This document shows, one piece after another, positions 18,801-26,174 of a DNA stretch of 64,000 nt. The stretch covers positions 1 to 64,000 of the forward strand of contig JAZRPW010000015.1 in assembly GCA_045649405.1 (NCBI GenBank). The letters are read 5' to 3'. This DNA is from RUG11462 sp045649405 (GTDB taxonomy: Bacteria > Bacillota > Clostridia > Oscillospirales > Acutalibacteraceae). Every line of letters starts with the position of its first letter. Position 1 is the first letter of the stretch. Under the pieces are notes generated by a model, which saw only the letters and a list, made by a program, of their open reading frames with translations, did not search any database and was not told where the DNA came from. A program made the translations under genes and the position numbers.

Positions 18801-19504
18801 CCATCACAAATCTCAATGTCTTCAAAAAACAATCCTGGATTTCCTTGTGAATAATACAAATACAAACAATTATTCTCTGCATCTTCCCAAAAATCATAAT
18901 CTTTTTGTAAATTGTTTTCTCTTAAATAATTACCACAATACTTGCCAAAATCAAAAACAATGTTACCGATATTTTCAACTTCACTTTCAAGTTGCACTTT
19001 CCAAACATTTTCAATTGATGTTGCCTGCCAAAAACTTTCATCAGCATAGTTATAAGCACTGCCAAAAAGTGCAGGTTTAGCGCCAATACCATAAGCACCA
19101 TAAGAAAGCCCATTCATCATTACAAAATGAGCATTTCTATATACACCACCTCGTTCAAAAAGAACAACATCTCCATAATTAAACCAATTATAATTCCACA
19201 AATTATTAGTTGATTTCCATGCGGTTTCTGGCGAACGACCATCATTAGCATCATCACCATTTTGGGAAATATAAAAAGTTGTATTTCCTTCTTTTGCAAC
19301 AGTGACAACGCTCTTAGAATTTACAATTTCTAACCTTTTTTTCTCGGCTTTGTCGTCATAACTGCTATGTTGTTCCCAAAACAAAGTTGCAGTATTAGTT
19401 TCTTCAATAGTTGGAGCTCCTTTTACAGCAACAATTGTTAAATTTGAAAAAATAACAGTTAAACAAAGCGTTAACGATGTTAACAATTTAATATATTTTT
19501 TCAT
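12854..19504 (-). CDS. Giant secreted glycanase: beta-helix, CBM, BspA-type leucine-rich repeats and GH5
   Basis: A 2216-aa secreted protein. The ATG at 19504 is preceded by GGAGG. Residues 1-28 are a signal peptide. Residues about 65-460 begin FYISQNGDDANDGRSP and form a right-handed parallel beta-helix as in polysaccharide lyases. A short CIYCGKE zinc-ribbon-like piece lies near 540. Beta-sandwich regions follow, including a CBM35/6-like module (about 885-1030, ILQAEDLN). BspA-type LRR_5 repeats (A/SAFxxCxxLxxVxxP pattern) lie at about 1190-1315, 1345-1472 and 1522-1618. A GH5 domain at about 1630-1965 has GWNLGNTFD, the acid/base E1788 in LNEI and the nucleophile E1904 in IGEIG. A C-terminal domain (about 1980-2216, GAAIRLSEKSGLRF) of a kind seen in clostridial surface proteins ends it. 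No dockerin or sorting signal is visible. The GH5 domain predicts endo-beta-1,4-glucanase or mannanase activity; the beta-helix may be a second enzyme or a binder. Confidence 0.88.
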   Translation of the reverse strand: MKKYIKLLTSLTLCLTVIFSNLTIVAVKGAPTIEETNTATLFWEQHSSYDDKAEKKRLEIVNSKSVVTVAKEGNTTFYISQNGDDANDGRSPETAWKSTNNLWNYNWFNYGDVVLFERGGVYRNAHFVMMNGLSYGAYGIGAKPALFGSAYNYADESFWQATSIENVWKVQLESEVENIGNIVFDFGKYCGNYLRENNLQKDYDFWEDAENNCLYLYYSQGNPGLFFEDIEICDGRNILSGGPNSNIRVDNLCIRYTGALGISFNNGSKNNTITNCEVGYIGGSELKGYSNFVRYGNGIEFYGSTDNAIIDNCWVYQCYDAGLTCQGNNSVFTNIAFSNNLVEYCQYDIELWLGDEALKYDGTNTNDDSKLVNCTFEDNILRFAGYNFQYDNRLGSNTSAAACISAYDFCLPSDENTVIRNNVFDTSYRYLVSIAKPNSKLGPKITGNTWITNDYSNDESNVLGKIPTVACVGLTRNNNDKTVYYANDLTTMEQSVNVFDIEPKSIVFDGDKYKNCHAASNWTVKVEATNDSDGIEVKTCIYCGKEMESRPLKLHGLPYEQIADKNYPIPAHFEVKSVYGTYDKSTNGGSGTLCSEEGNYYDKSSLAIVSKQGAYEKVGVNKVRLDGIGFMFWYKTDIRHTVRIRRASDINIIAEIYLDPCTEGRWVTFYYYGKYSNMHFKADMNSDIRKNIKDTDYTVQFMTSASNKTIYIDEFFTFGPETTAADSYENDEQAYKFSSKRFINESVTKAEYFEDGSVTLSSTYGSSANKNPFSINYNADPEQFAKAVNKAKNGSGFLQINVENISCHNSSGEDATAQVQITFYGIGKSIKQYIYGTGTTETMLLNAENIENPEEVTTINVKVTGSSAIKNVKFKFSPITVYHYPDNEIILQAEDLNPKTSAGSATVGTTSDGNRSYVANTSKVDYISFELPELEVGEYDVYAMIYAKVCNTKYHVALNNLRKYVNVPFTDANYSSLHFTKAAIGTLQITKNYFDGPTELKLSFAPNASFEIRIDYFSFKKTDAFVEAEPSSNFIIKDYPQMQDYEVKTVLANYNTYICGSDERYYLNRQVAGYVGEGTAFNLNSFGTMNWAHSDGNQLWRGYNGVHLDGDGVRFWFKGSGGTIQFAADTTVKYSYSLPWTSTGTWYTIYYKNLVSNGDLSNITRIFYKTAGNTNACYIDELHTIQEKLGDINYELNGDGTASVVGYRLRLEDVEILPEYKGCPVTTIKEGALSGSLTLRNVVIPDSVTTIEANAFANDPNLTTVTFGNGLNAVEDNAFKGCVKLTNVTFPKTCTNVSSTAFEGCTSLYANINSDYIKDYCNNNLIDYIDIYNDFEYYFDFKNETKSVKILSYKGNSKDIVIPSTIDGTDVSIIGSDALKDNATIKTVLVPQTIVTIESSAFKNCTSLKSVSMKSVQKIGESAFSGCTSLERVDVYDELLTIAASAFYNCTEIKEFYFGDYITSIGENAFYNCNFVADLSDEAYTTRNSYSYKYVSNNRYKNYPTTNSEFEYYIVKEIATICGYKGNGGNILIPSIIDDYIVENIDKNAFKDNKTLTSIRFEGNVRIIDEYAFYGCENLSSVIFESSLRKILAYAFVNCKSLLSVNVNNVVSVHENAFDETTKISRVQTDFIRNAVDYVDGMTAGWNLGNTFDAHKEGKGYGDLTVYEHEHMARWYDYVTQDLFDLVAKSFNTIRIPITWYAFINPNNNYTIDDDFMDRIQEVVDMCYTAGFKYIVINTHHDSDYYFNVHPSNPDYDNAEAILSRVWEQICERFEEYDEKLIFESLNEIRAQDLTTTEDGNGDWYGHDTSYFDKLNLLNKAFYETVRASGGNNNRRYLMIQTYGGQKDLHQINKLWLPSVATDDHIIPSVHWYIESTNPAHYYATLDGLTQKFLDKGMPCVIGEIGLARWINDDVREVWVQNAFGLFEEYGIKAIIWEDHGDYSTITYDKGTYTWTYPKYITEIAKMTAKNEVDENQPLDIVIDDVHYATLSYGSSIKLPESNKTNFIAYFDGTNYYDEGELVIIKESLDLKTLYLGEVKMSYGAAIRLSEKSGLRFYTEFNTDLLDEIKSLGVKVDIGTIIAFKDRLPSNDITFETEKYNSKNALVWTTVPYLSDKYYNEGRFKGIVGSIVNITTANISKKFVGRGYFSFDLNGKTKTIYADFAEDDIANNSRSIAYVAYQFKNNNYGNLDLSDDYIAMVNNWASYADPYVFDRW

Positions 19505-19534
19505 ATACAATCCTCCATATTTATATTTAATCCT

Positions 19535-19563
19535 ATTATAACACAAAATATTTCAAAATGGAA
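19535..19563 (-). promoter_or_regulatory. Promoter of the GH5 gene (weak -35)
   Basis: On the minus strand, TATAAT (19540-19535) is preceded at 17 nt by TTCCAT (19563-19558), a poor -35. Together with the dyad upstream, a weak -35 fits a promoter that needs an activator. Confidence 0.55.
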
Positions 19564-19570
19564 TAGCGTT

Positions 19571-19590
19571 TTGTAAACATTTTGATTGCA
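19571..19590 (-). promoter_or_regulatory. 20-bp dyad element upstream of the -35 box, copy 2
   Basis: The 20 bases are identical to 1912-1931 on the same strand. The distance to the -10 box is also identical (31 bp from the near edge of the dyad to the first base of TATAAT in both). It lies between the tsf terminator and the GH5 promoter. Confidence 0.6.
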
Positions 19591-19594
19591 AAAT

Positions 19595-19624
19595 AAAAAG
19601 CTCGGTTTTTCAACCGAGCTTTTA
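19595..19624 (-). terminator. rpsB-tsf terminator
   Basis: Hairpin AAAAGCTCGGTT-gaaa-AACCGAGCTTTT (minus strand) followed by T-rich sequence, 9 bp after the tsf stop. Confidence 0.85.
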
Positions 19625-19632
19625 AAATAAAC

Positions 19633-20547
19633 TTATTTAATCATATTAGCGATTTCTTCAGCAAAGTTTTCTTCTTTCTTTTCAATGCCTTCGCCTTTTT
19701 CAAATCTTGTGTAAGCAGTAATTTTGATATCAGCGCCAAGTTCTTTAGCAACCTTTTCAACATACTTGCCAACTGTGTAATCGCCATCAATAGCAAAAAC
19801 TTGTTCAACTAAGCAATTTTCTTTGTAATATTTGCCGATTTTACCTTCAACAATTTTACCAAGAACTTGCTCTGGTTTGTTTGCCATTTTTGGATCTTCT
19901 TTCATTTGAGCAATCATGATGTCTTTTTCTTTTTCGATTACTTCAGCAGGAACTGATGCTTCATCGAGATAAGCTGGGTTCATAGCAGCAATGTGCATTG
20001 CTACGTTTTTACCGAGAGCTTTGAATTCATCTGTATTAGCAACATCATCAGTTGTATCAAATTCAACAAGAACACCAATTCTACCGCCACCGTGAATGTA
20101 AGTAGCACACTTACCTTCTGTACGATAGAAACGACGAACTTTCATATTTTCTCTAACTTGTAAGAAGAGCTCTTGAACCATTTCTTCAACAGTTTTACCA
20201 TCTTCTTTACAAGCAAGAAGAGCTTCAACGTCAGCAGGGTTCTGTTTAACAACAACATCCAAAACTTTTGCACAAAGTGCTTTGAATGGGTCGCCACCAG
20301 CAACGAAGTCTGTTTCAGCATTGATTTCCAACATTGCAGCAACATTGCCATCAACAACTGCAACAACTTGACCTTCTGCTGCAACTCTTGAAGATTTTTT
20401 AGCTTGTGAAGCAAGACCTTTTTCTCTCAAAAAGTCAATTGCTTTTTCCATATCACCATCACACTCAACAAGCGCTTTTTTGCAGTCCATCATACCACAA
20501 CCAGTGCTTTCTCTGAGTGCTTGAACGTCTTTTGCTGTAAAAGCCAT
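19633..20547 (-). CDS. tsf: Translation elongation factor Ts
   Basis: A 304-aa nucleotide exchange factor that recycles EF-Tu-GDP. The N-terminal UBA-like domain has the signature ALRESTGCGMMDCKKAL. The core contains ETDFVAGGDPF, with the TDFV residues that contact EF-Tu. AGGAGG precedes the ATG at 20547. It is 34 bp downstream of rpsB, the usual bacterial pair. Confidence 0.97.
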   Translation of the reverse strand: MAFTAKDVQALRESTGCGMMDCKKALVECDGDMEKAIDFLREKGLASQAKKSSRVAAEGQVVAVVDGNVAAMLEINAETDFVAGGDPFKALCAKVLDVVVKQNPADVEALLACKEDGKTVEEMVQELFLQVRENMKVRRFYRTEGKCATYIHGGGRIGVLVEFDTTDDVANTDEFKALGKNVAMHIAAMNPAYLDEASVPAEVIEKEKDIMIAQMKEDPKMANKPEQVLGKIVEGKIGKYYKENCLVEQVFAIDGDYTVGKYVEKVAKELGADIKITAYTRFEKGEGIEKKEENFAEEIANMIK

Positions 20548-20581
20548 AAGAACAATCCTCCTATTTTTAAATCAATTAAAA

Positions 20582-21352
20582 TTATTCAGCAGCTTCTTCA
20601 ACTACTGCTTCTTCAACAACTTCTTCTGCTACTTCTTCAACAGCTTCTGCTTTGAGTTCAGGAGCGTCTTCACCTTGTCTGCCTTCGATAACAGCACAAG
20701 CGATTGTGTGAGCAATGAGTTTAACTGCACGAATAGCATCGTCATTACCAGGAATTACGTAATCAATTTCATCTGGGTCACAGTTAGTGTCAACGATAGC
20801 AACGATTGGAATACCAAGTTTTTTAGCTTCCAAAACTGCGATTCTTTCTTTTCTTGGGTCAACTACGAATAAAGCGCCAGGGAGCTTTTTCATGTCTTTG
20901 ATGCCGCCCATGAATTTTTCAAGTCTTTCAATTTCGCCTTGAAGTTTGATTACTTCTTTTTTAGGGAGAAGTTCAAATGTACCGTCTTCTTCCATTTTAC
21001 GAAGTTGTTCAAGTCTTTTGATTCTACGACGAATAGTTGTGAAGTTAGTCATCATACCGCCGAGCCATCTTGCGTTAACATATGGCATACCGCAGAATTC
21101 AGCTTCTTCTTTAACAGAATCAATAGCTTGTTTCTTTGTGCCTACGAAAAGAACGTCTTTTCCTTCAGCTGAGAGGTCACGAATTAAATTATAAGCTTCC
21201 TCTAATTTTTTAACGGTTTTTTGCAAGTCAATAATGTAAATACCGTTTCTTTCTGTGAAAATGTACTCAGCCATTTTCGGATTCCAACGTCTTGTTTGGT
21301 GACCAAAATGAACACCAGCTTCAAGAAGTTGTTTCATTGAGATTACTGACAT
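20582..21352 (-). CDS. rpsB: 30S ribosomal protein S2
   Basis: A 256-aa S2 protein with the classic AGVHFGHQTRRWNPKM start, FVGTKKQA, NARWLGGMMTNF and GNDDAIRAVKL segments. The C-terminal 25 residues are an Ala/Glu/Val-rich acidic tail. I chose the ATG at 21352 because GGAGG (21365-21361) is well placed and family members start MSVISMKQLL; an in-frame start 15 bp upstream overlaps the ribosome site. It is cotranscribed with tsf. Confidence 0.97.
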   Translation of the reverse strand: MSVISMKQLLEAGVHFGHQTRRWNPKMAEYIFTERNGIYIIDLQKTVKKLEEAYNLIRDLSAEGKDVLFVGTKKQAIDSVKEEAEFCGMPYVNARWLGGMMTNFTTIRRRIKRLEQLRKMEEDGTFELLPKKEVIKLQGEIERLEKFMGGIKDMKKLPGALFVVDPRKERIAVLEAKKLGIPIVAIVDTNCDPDEIDYVIPGNDDAIRAVKLIAHTIACAVIEGRQGEDAPELKAEAVEEVAEEVVEEAVVEEAAE

Positions 21353-21464
21353 AATAATGTCCTCCATAATAAAAAATTTGTTATTACCGCCGAATTAATC
21401 AACCCTTTTCACCCTTGAATTTCTTCAAGACACGGCAAAAAAGTCATAATTCGTGAGTATTACC
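21353..21464 (-). promoter_or_regulatory. Structured rpsB leader, possible autoregulatory site
   Basis: The roughly 112-nt leader holds a 6-bp GAAA-loop hairpin (CTTGAAGAAATTCAAG, 21429-21414), enclosed by possible GCCG/CGGC pairing (21436-21433 with 21392-21389), and two CGGTAATA copies. S2 leaders are often bound by S2 itself. No terminator is seen, so control would act on translation. This is inference. Confidence 0.4.
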
Positions 21465-21469
21465 GAACA

Positions 21470-21498
21470 ATTATAGCACAAGTTGTTCAAAAAAGCAA
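21470..21498 (-). promoter_or_regulatory. rpsB-tsf promoter
   Basis: On the minus strand, TTGCTT (21498-21493) and TATAAT (21475-21470) are 17 nt apart. TG lies one base before the -10 box (extended -10). Confidence 0.7.
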
Positions 21499-21510
21499 GT
21501 GTTTTTTTAA

Positions 21511-22875
21511 TTAATTTTTCAACGCTTGCATTGGGGCTGGAATTTGTCCGCCTCTGTGAATAAACTGTGCAGGAGATGCTGTATTAATTGGCATAATTGG
21601 AGCATAACCAAAAAGTCCACCATAATTAACAGTGTCACCTATTGTTTTGCCAATTGCAGGGATAACACGAACAGCAGTTGTTTTAAAGTTAACCATACCA
21701 ATTGCTGCTTCATCTGCAATCAAAGCAGAGATTACTTCATCAGGTGTGTCACCTGGAATTGCAATCATATCAAGACCAACAGAACATACTGCAGTCATTG
21801 CTTCCAATTTTTCCAAAGTTAAAACGCCTTTTTCAGCCGCTTTAATCATACCATCATCTTCAGAAACTGGAATAAATGCGCCTGAAAGGCCACCAACGTG
21901 ACTAGATGCCATTACGCCACCTTTTTTAACTGCATCATTAAGAAGTGCAAGACAAGCAGTTGTACCACAACAACCACAAGTTTCAAGACCCATTTCTTCC
22001 AAAATATTAGCAACCGAGTCGCCGATCGCAGGTGTTGGCGCTAATGACAAGTCAACAATACCAAATTGAACACCAAGGCGCTCACTTGCTTCCATAGCAA
22101 CAAGTTGGCCCATTCTTGTAATTTTAAATGCAGTTCTTTTTACCAAGTCTGCAACACCTGTAATATCAAGTTTTTTTGCTTCTTCGGTTGCAAGTGCTGC
22201 ACGAACAACACCAGGGCCGGAAACACCAACATTGATTACACAGTCAGGCTCGCCAGCACCGTGGAAAGCACCTGCCATAAATGGGTTAACTTCTGGAGCA
22301 TTACAAAATACAACTAATTTTGAAGCACCAACTGATTCTCTATCTGCAGTAAGAATGGCTGCTTGTTTTACGATTTTACCCATCATTTTAACAGCATCCA
22401 TATTAATACCTGTTTTAGTTGAACCAATGTTAACAGATGAACAAACACGCTCTGTTGAAGCGAGTGCTTCAGGAATTGATTCAATAAGCGCATAGTCGCC
22501 ATTAGCAAAGCCTTTTTGAACAAGCGCTGAATAACCACCAATAAAATTAACACCTACTGTTTTTGCCGCTTTTTCAAGAGCAAATGCAAACTTAACAATG
22601 TTTGAAGTTTGACAAGCAGATGCAAGCATTGCAATTGGAGTTACAGAAATTCTTTTATTAACAATTGGAATGCCATATTTATTTTCAATCTCTTCACAAA
22701 CAGGAACAAGATTGCAAGCATATCTTGTGATTTTGTCATAAACCTTTTCACATGCTTTATCAATATCACTATCAATACAATCAAGCAATGAAATACCCAT
22801 TGTTACAGTTCTAACATCAAGGTTTTCATTTTGTATCATATTAATGGTTTCTAAAATATCTTTTGTATTAAGCAT
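21511..22875 (-). CDS. PFL-family (DUF711/UPF0210) protein
   Basis: A 454-aa protein of the DUF711 family, distantly related in fold to pyruvate formate-lyase but without a glycyl radical motif. It has the family's TVTMGISLLDCID start, the SSVNIGSTKTGINMDAV segment and GCCGTTACLALL. The biochemical role is unknown. The family is almost always encoded just after a small ACT protein, as here (12-bp gap), so the two probably act together in amino-acid-responsive metabolism. It is the last gene of the M16-lgt-folD operon. Confidence 0.9.
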   Translation of the reverse strand: MLNTKDILETINMIQNENLDVRTVTMGISLLDCIDSDIDKACEKVYDKITRYACNLVPVCEEIENKYGIPIVNKRISVTPIAMLASACQTSNIVKFAFALEKAAKTVGVNFIGGYSALVQKGFANGDYALIESIPEALASTERVCSSVNIGSTKTGINMDAVKMMGKIVKQAAILTADRESVGASKLVVFCNAPEVNPFMAGAFHGAGEPDCVINVGVSGPGVVRAALATEEAKKLDITGVADLVKRTAFKITRMGQLVAMEASERLGVQFGIVDLSLAPTPAIGDSVANILEEMGLETCGCCGTTACLALLNDAVKKGGVMASSHVGGLSGAFIPVSEDDGMIKAAEKGVLTLEKLEAMTAVCSVGLDMIAIPGDTPDEVISALIADEAAIGMVNFKTTAVRVIPAIGKTIGDTVNYGGLFGYAPIMPINTASPAQFIHRGGQIPAPMQALKN

Positions 22876-22887
22876 TTAACTTTCCCC

Positions 22888-23157
22888 TTATATTCTGTGC
22901 ATTGAATTAAAAATGTCTTCGTGCATTACTTCAATTTTCATGCCCATTTCCTCGCCGAGTTTTTTCATTTCTTCCTTAAACTCGCCAAAATCAACTGAAC
23001 AATTTGTTGTGTCAGTCAACATAATCATTGTGAAAATATCTTGCATTACAGTTTGAGTTACGTCATCAACATTAACGTTAAATTCAGCACATTTTGTTGA
23101 AACTTTTGCCAAAATACCAACTGTGTCTTTACCAATTACTGAAATTACTGCTTTCAT
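22888..23157 (-). CDS. ACT-domain regulatory protein (UPF0237)
   Basis: An 89-aa protein with one ACT domain. It begins MKAVISVIGKDTVGILAKVST, with the usual ligand-site glycine, and has MQDIFTMIMLTD in the second beta strand. ACT dimers bind amino acids. AAAGGGG precedes the ATG. Linkage to the DUF711 gene is the conserved arrangement for this family. The ligand is unknown. Confidence 0.92.
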   Translation of the reverse strand: MKAVISVIGKDTVGILAKVSTKCAEFNVNVDDVTQTVMQDIFTMIMLTDTTNCSVDFGEFKEEMKKLGEEMGMKIEVMHEDIFNSMHRI

Positions 23158-23174
23158 TTTAAAATCCCCTTTTA

Positions 23175-24026
23175 TTAATCAATATTATTGTGTAATTTTG
23201 CGGCTTTTAATGTGTTTTTCATTAAAACACCAATTGTCATTGGACCTACGCCACCAGGCACAGGTGTGATGAATGATGCTTTTTCAGCAACTTCATCATA
23301 CTTAACATCGCCACAAAGTTTTCCGTCTTTTCTGTTCATACCAACGTCAATAACAACAGCGCCTTCTTTTACCATATCTGCAGTTACAAACTCTGCAATA
23401 CCAACTGCCGCTACCAAAATGTCAGCTCTTTTGCAAACTTCTTTCAAATTCTTTGTTCTTGAATGGCATGTTGTAACAGTACCATTTTTGTGAAGAAGAA
23501 GCATACTCATTGGTTTACCAACAATGTTACTTCTACCAATTACAACACATTCTTTGCCTTCAACTTCAATATCATAATGATTAAGAAGTTCCATTACACC
23601 AGCAGGTGTGCAAGGCAAAAAGTCATAATCACCAATCATAATTTTACCAACGTTAACTGGAGAAAAAGCATCAACATCTTTTTTTGCATCTATGTAATCA
23701 ATTACTGCTTTTTCATCTAAATGTTTTGGTAGGGGCAGTTGACACAAAATTCCGTTAATGTCTTTTCTTTCGTTCAAAACATCAATAACTTCCAAAAGTT
23801 GCTCCATTGTTGTTTCTGCAGGAAGCGCATATTCTTCAGAATAAAAGCCAACTTCTGCGCAAGATTTTTTCTTGTTGTTAACATATACTCTTGATGCTGG
23901 GTCGTCGCCAACAATAATTACTGCAAGACCTGGAGTAATGCCTTTTTCTTTGAGTGCTACTACTTCGTCTGCCACTTCTTGTTTAATCTTTTTAGATACT
24001 AATCTACCATCAATAATATTAGCCAT
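23175..24026 (-). CDS. folD: Methylenetetrahydrofolate dehydrogenase/cyclohydrolase
   Basis: A 283-aa bifunctional enzyme that converts 5,10-methylene-THF to 10-formyl-THF with NADP. It has YVNNKKKSCAEVGF with the catalytic Lys, the GILCQLPLPKH loop, GRSNIVGKP in the Rossmann part and the terminal TPVPGGVGPMT. The start overlaps the lgt stop (TAATG), so the two are coupled. Confidence 0.96.
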   Translation of the reverse strand: MANIIDGRLVSKKIKQEVADEVVALKEKGITPGLAVIIVGDDPASRVYVNNKKKSCAEVGFYSEEYALPAETTMEQLLEVIDVLNERKDINGILCQLPLPKHLDEKAVIDYIDAKKDVDAFSPVNVGKIMIGDYDFLPCTPAGVMELLNHYDIEVEGKECVVIGRSNIVGKPMSMLLLHKNGTVTTCHSRTKNLKEVCKRADILVAAVGIAEFVTADMVKEGAVVIDVGMNRKDGKLCGDVKYDEVAEKASFITPVPGGVGPMTIGVLMKNTLKAAKLHNNID

Positions 24027-24895
24027 TATTCTGTCTCCTTTGACTCATTATTTTCTTTTTCAACTTCTTCAAAAACAGAAACATATTTTTCATTTACATT
24101 TGTTTTAGATTTTTTAAGACCGATTGTCAACAAAACTACACCAGCAACAACCATAAGCCCAGAAAGAAGCATTGAAACTTTTATTGGACTATTGCCAAGA
24201 TAAAGCGAATCAGTTCTAAAATATTCAATAAAGAACCTACCAAAGCCATACCAAATTAAATAAGAAACGGCAATTTGGCCAGTAAATTTTCTTTTCTTTG
24301 ATAAAAAATGTAAAACAACAAAACCAATTGCACACCAAATAGATTCATATAAAAAACAAGGGTGTACAGGCATTTGAGTGTGCAAATCTTCAACAATTTT
24401 GTCACCTGAGATACCAAACCAGGTGCTACCTGTTGTGTAACCATAAGCTTCTTGGTTAACAAAATTACCCCATCTGCCAATTGACTGACCAATCAAAAAA
24501 CCAAGGGCAGTTAAATCAAGAGCTGACAAAACATTAACTTTTCTGATTTTACACATTAATACACCAACAATAACAGCAACCAAAACGCCACCATAAATTG
24601 CAAGACCGCCATTGTGAATGTCAAAAAATCTATCAAAACCTAATGAATCATCAAAGATTATATAGTATGCTCTAGCGCCTACAATAGCAAGTGGTGCTGT
24701 TATCAAAACGCAGTCAAGCAATCTGTCAGAATCAATACCAAACTTTTTAGCTCTGTTCATTCCGTAAAGTACTGCTAAAACAAAACCTAAGGTTATTAAA
24801 ATTCCATACCAATAAACTCCCCAAGAAGTACCTGGAATTGTAAAAGCAATTGGGTCAAAATTAAAATCAATTCCAAAAAAAGTGTATTTCATCAT
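24026..24895 (-). CDS. lgt: Prolipoprotein diacylglyceryl transferase
   Basis: A roughly 289-aa multi-pass membrane enzyme that attaches diacylglycerol to the lipobox cysteine of prolipoproteins. The Lgt signature GRWGNFVNQEAYG and the GRFFIEYFRTD segment with the conserved Arg are present, along with about seven hydrophobic helices and an acidic, Lys/Glu-rich cytoplasmic tail. The ATG at 24895 is chosen because it lies just after the upstream stop and GAGGGAAAG. Likely substrates include the lipoprotein-like peptide at 36185-36397. Confidence 0.95.
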   Translation of the reverse strand: MMKYTFFGIDFNFDPIAFTIPGTSWGVYWYGILITLGFVLAVLYGMNRAKKFGIDSDRLLDCVLITAPLAIVGARAYYIIFDDSLGFDRFFDIHNGGLAIYGGVLVAVIVGVLMCKIRKVNVLSALDLTALGFLIGQSIGRWGNFVNQEAYGYTTGSTWFGISGDKIVEDLHTQMPVHPCFLYESIWCAIGFVVLHFLSKKRKFTGQIAVSYLIWYGFGRFFIEYFRTDSLYLGNSPIKVSMLLSGLMVVAGVVLLTIGLKKSKTNVNEKYVSVFEEVEKENNESKETE

Positions 24896-24896
24896 T

Positions 24897-26174
24897 TTAC
24901 TTTCCCTCGCTTTTGTTAACAATTGAAATTGCTGAATTGTTAACATCCAAAATTTCTTTTAATCTTTCATTTACATCTTCAACTGTAATGTTAGATATAA
25001 TATCTAAATCTTCAAATACAGTACCATTGTCAAATGCAGTATCAACCATATTCATAACAATGCTTTCAACTGAATTATAGTCACTAACACTCTTGCCGTA
25101 ATATGCTTTAACATATCTATTAACATCTTGCTTAGACAATCCTGTAGATTTAATCTTTAAAATGTAATCATTAATGATGCTTCTTACCATTTCAGGGTCT
25201 TTAGATTCACCTTCAACAATTGCACAGGCATAACCAAAACCATTAAAATATTCCGTGCTAAAGTTTTCATTAATTAGTCCATCATCAAAAAGTTTTTTAT
25301 AAAGCTCACCATCATTGCCAAAAACACATTTCAAAATTAAATCTGTTAAAATTCTTTCTTTTAATGTTTTTTGTGGCTTGTCACATTTCTCTTTAAAACC
25401 AATTGTAAACATTGGCATACTAATTGGCAAAGAAATTTCAACTTTATCTTTTACAATTTCATATGGTTCTTGTGGCATAAACCTTTCAATTTCAATACAT
25501 TCTTTTGTAACAAGCATTTCATCACAAATTTTAAACACTTCATCAGCGTCAACATTACCCGCAACACAAATGAACATATTATTCAAATTATAGAATGTAT
25601 TATAGCAATCATACAAAAGGTCTGCATTAATTTTTGCAATTGAATCAATTGTGCCTGCAATATCAATTCTAACTGGGTGTACTTTATACAAGGCAGTTAA
25701 AAGATTGAACAAAACTCTCCAACCAGCATGGTCATCATACATATTAATTTCTTGACCAATAATGCCCTGCTCTTTTCTAACAGTTTCTTCTGTAAAATAA
25801 GGGTGTTGAACAAAGTCAAGCAAAATTCTAAAGTTTTCTTCAAATTTTGATGAGCAAGAAAACAAATAACAAGTTTTATCAAAAGAAGTAAAAGCATTTG
25901 CAGAAGCGCCTGTTTTAGCAAAACGTTGAAACGCATCCTGCTCTTCTGACTCAAACAATTTATGCTCTAAATAATGTGCAATGCCTTCAGGCACTTCAAT
26001 AAACTCACCATTTGATATTCTGAATTTTGTATCAATCGAGCCATAACGAGTGCCAAAGATTGCAAATGAAGATGAATAATCTTTCTTTTCACAAACGTAG
26101 ACAGAAAGGCCTGATTTATGCTTATAAACTTTAATTGATTCATTAATTTTTTCGTTAATAAATTCTTTTACCAT
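24897..26174 (-). CDS. M16-family zinc metallopeptidase, active subunit (YmfH-like)
   Basis: A 425-aa pitrilysin-family protein. It has the inverted zinc motif HYLEH (H67, E70, H71) and a later Glu in GIIGQEINMYDDH that completes the site. It is cytoplasmic, with no signal peptide. The upstream gene encodes a motif-less M16 partner, matching the YmfF/YmfH pair of Bacillus, so the two likely form a heterodimer that degrades peptides. Its start overlaps the partner's stop. The substrate is unknown. Confidence 0.92.
   Translation of the reverse strand: MVKEFINEKINESIKVYKHKSGLSVYVCEKKDYSSSFAIFGTRYGSIDTKFRISNGEFIEVPEGIAHYLEHKLFESEEQDAFQRFAKTGASANAFTSFDKTCYLFSCSSKFEENFRILLDFVQHPYFTEETVRKEQGIIGQEINMYDDHAGWRVLFNLLTALYKVHPVRIDIAGTIDSIAKINADLLYDCYNTFYNLNNMFICVAGNVDADEVFKICDEMLVTKECIEIERFMPQEPYEIVKDKVEISLPISMPMFTIGFKEKCDKPQKTLKERILTDLILKCVFGNDGELYKKLFDDGLINENFSTEYFNGFGYACAIVEGESKDPEMVRSIINDYILKIKSTGLSKQDVNRYVKAYYGKSVSDYNSVESIVMNMVDTAFDNGTVFEDLDIISNITVEDVNERLKEILDVNNSAISIVNKSEGK

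Noticed and set aside
18925..19110. Small genes predicted inside the GH5 gene on other frames
   Set aside because: They have no ribosome sites and only mirror the codon pattern of the large secreted protein; the same holds for many antisense frames in pheT, metK, groEL and the PurL-like gene.
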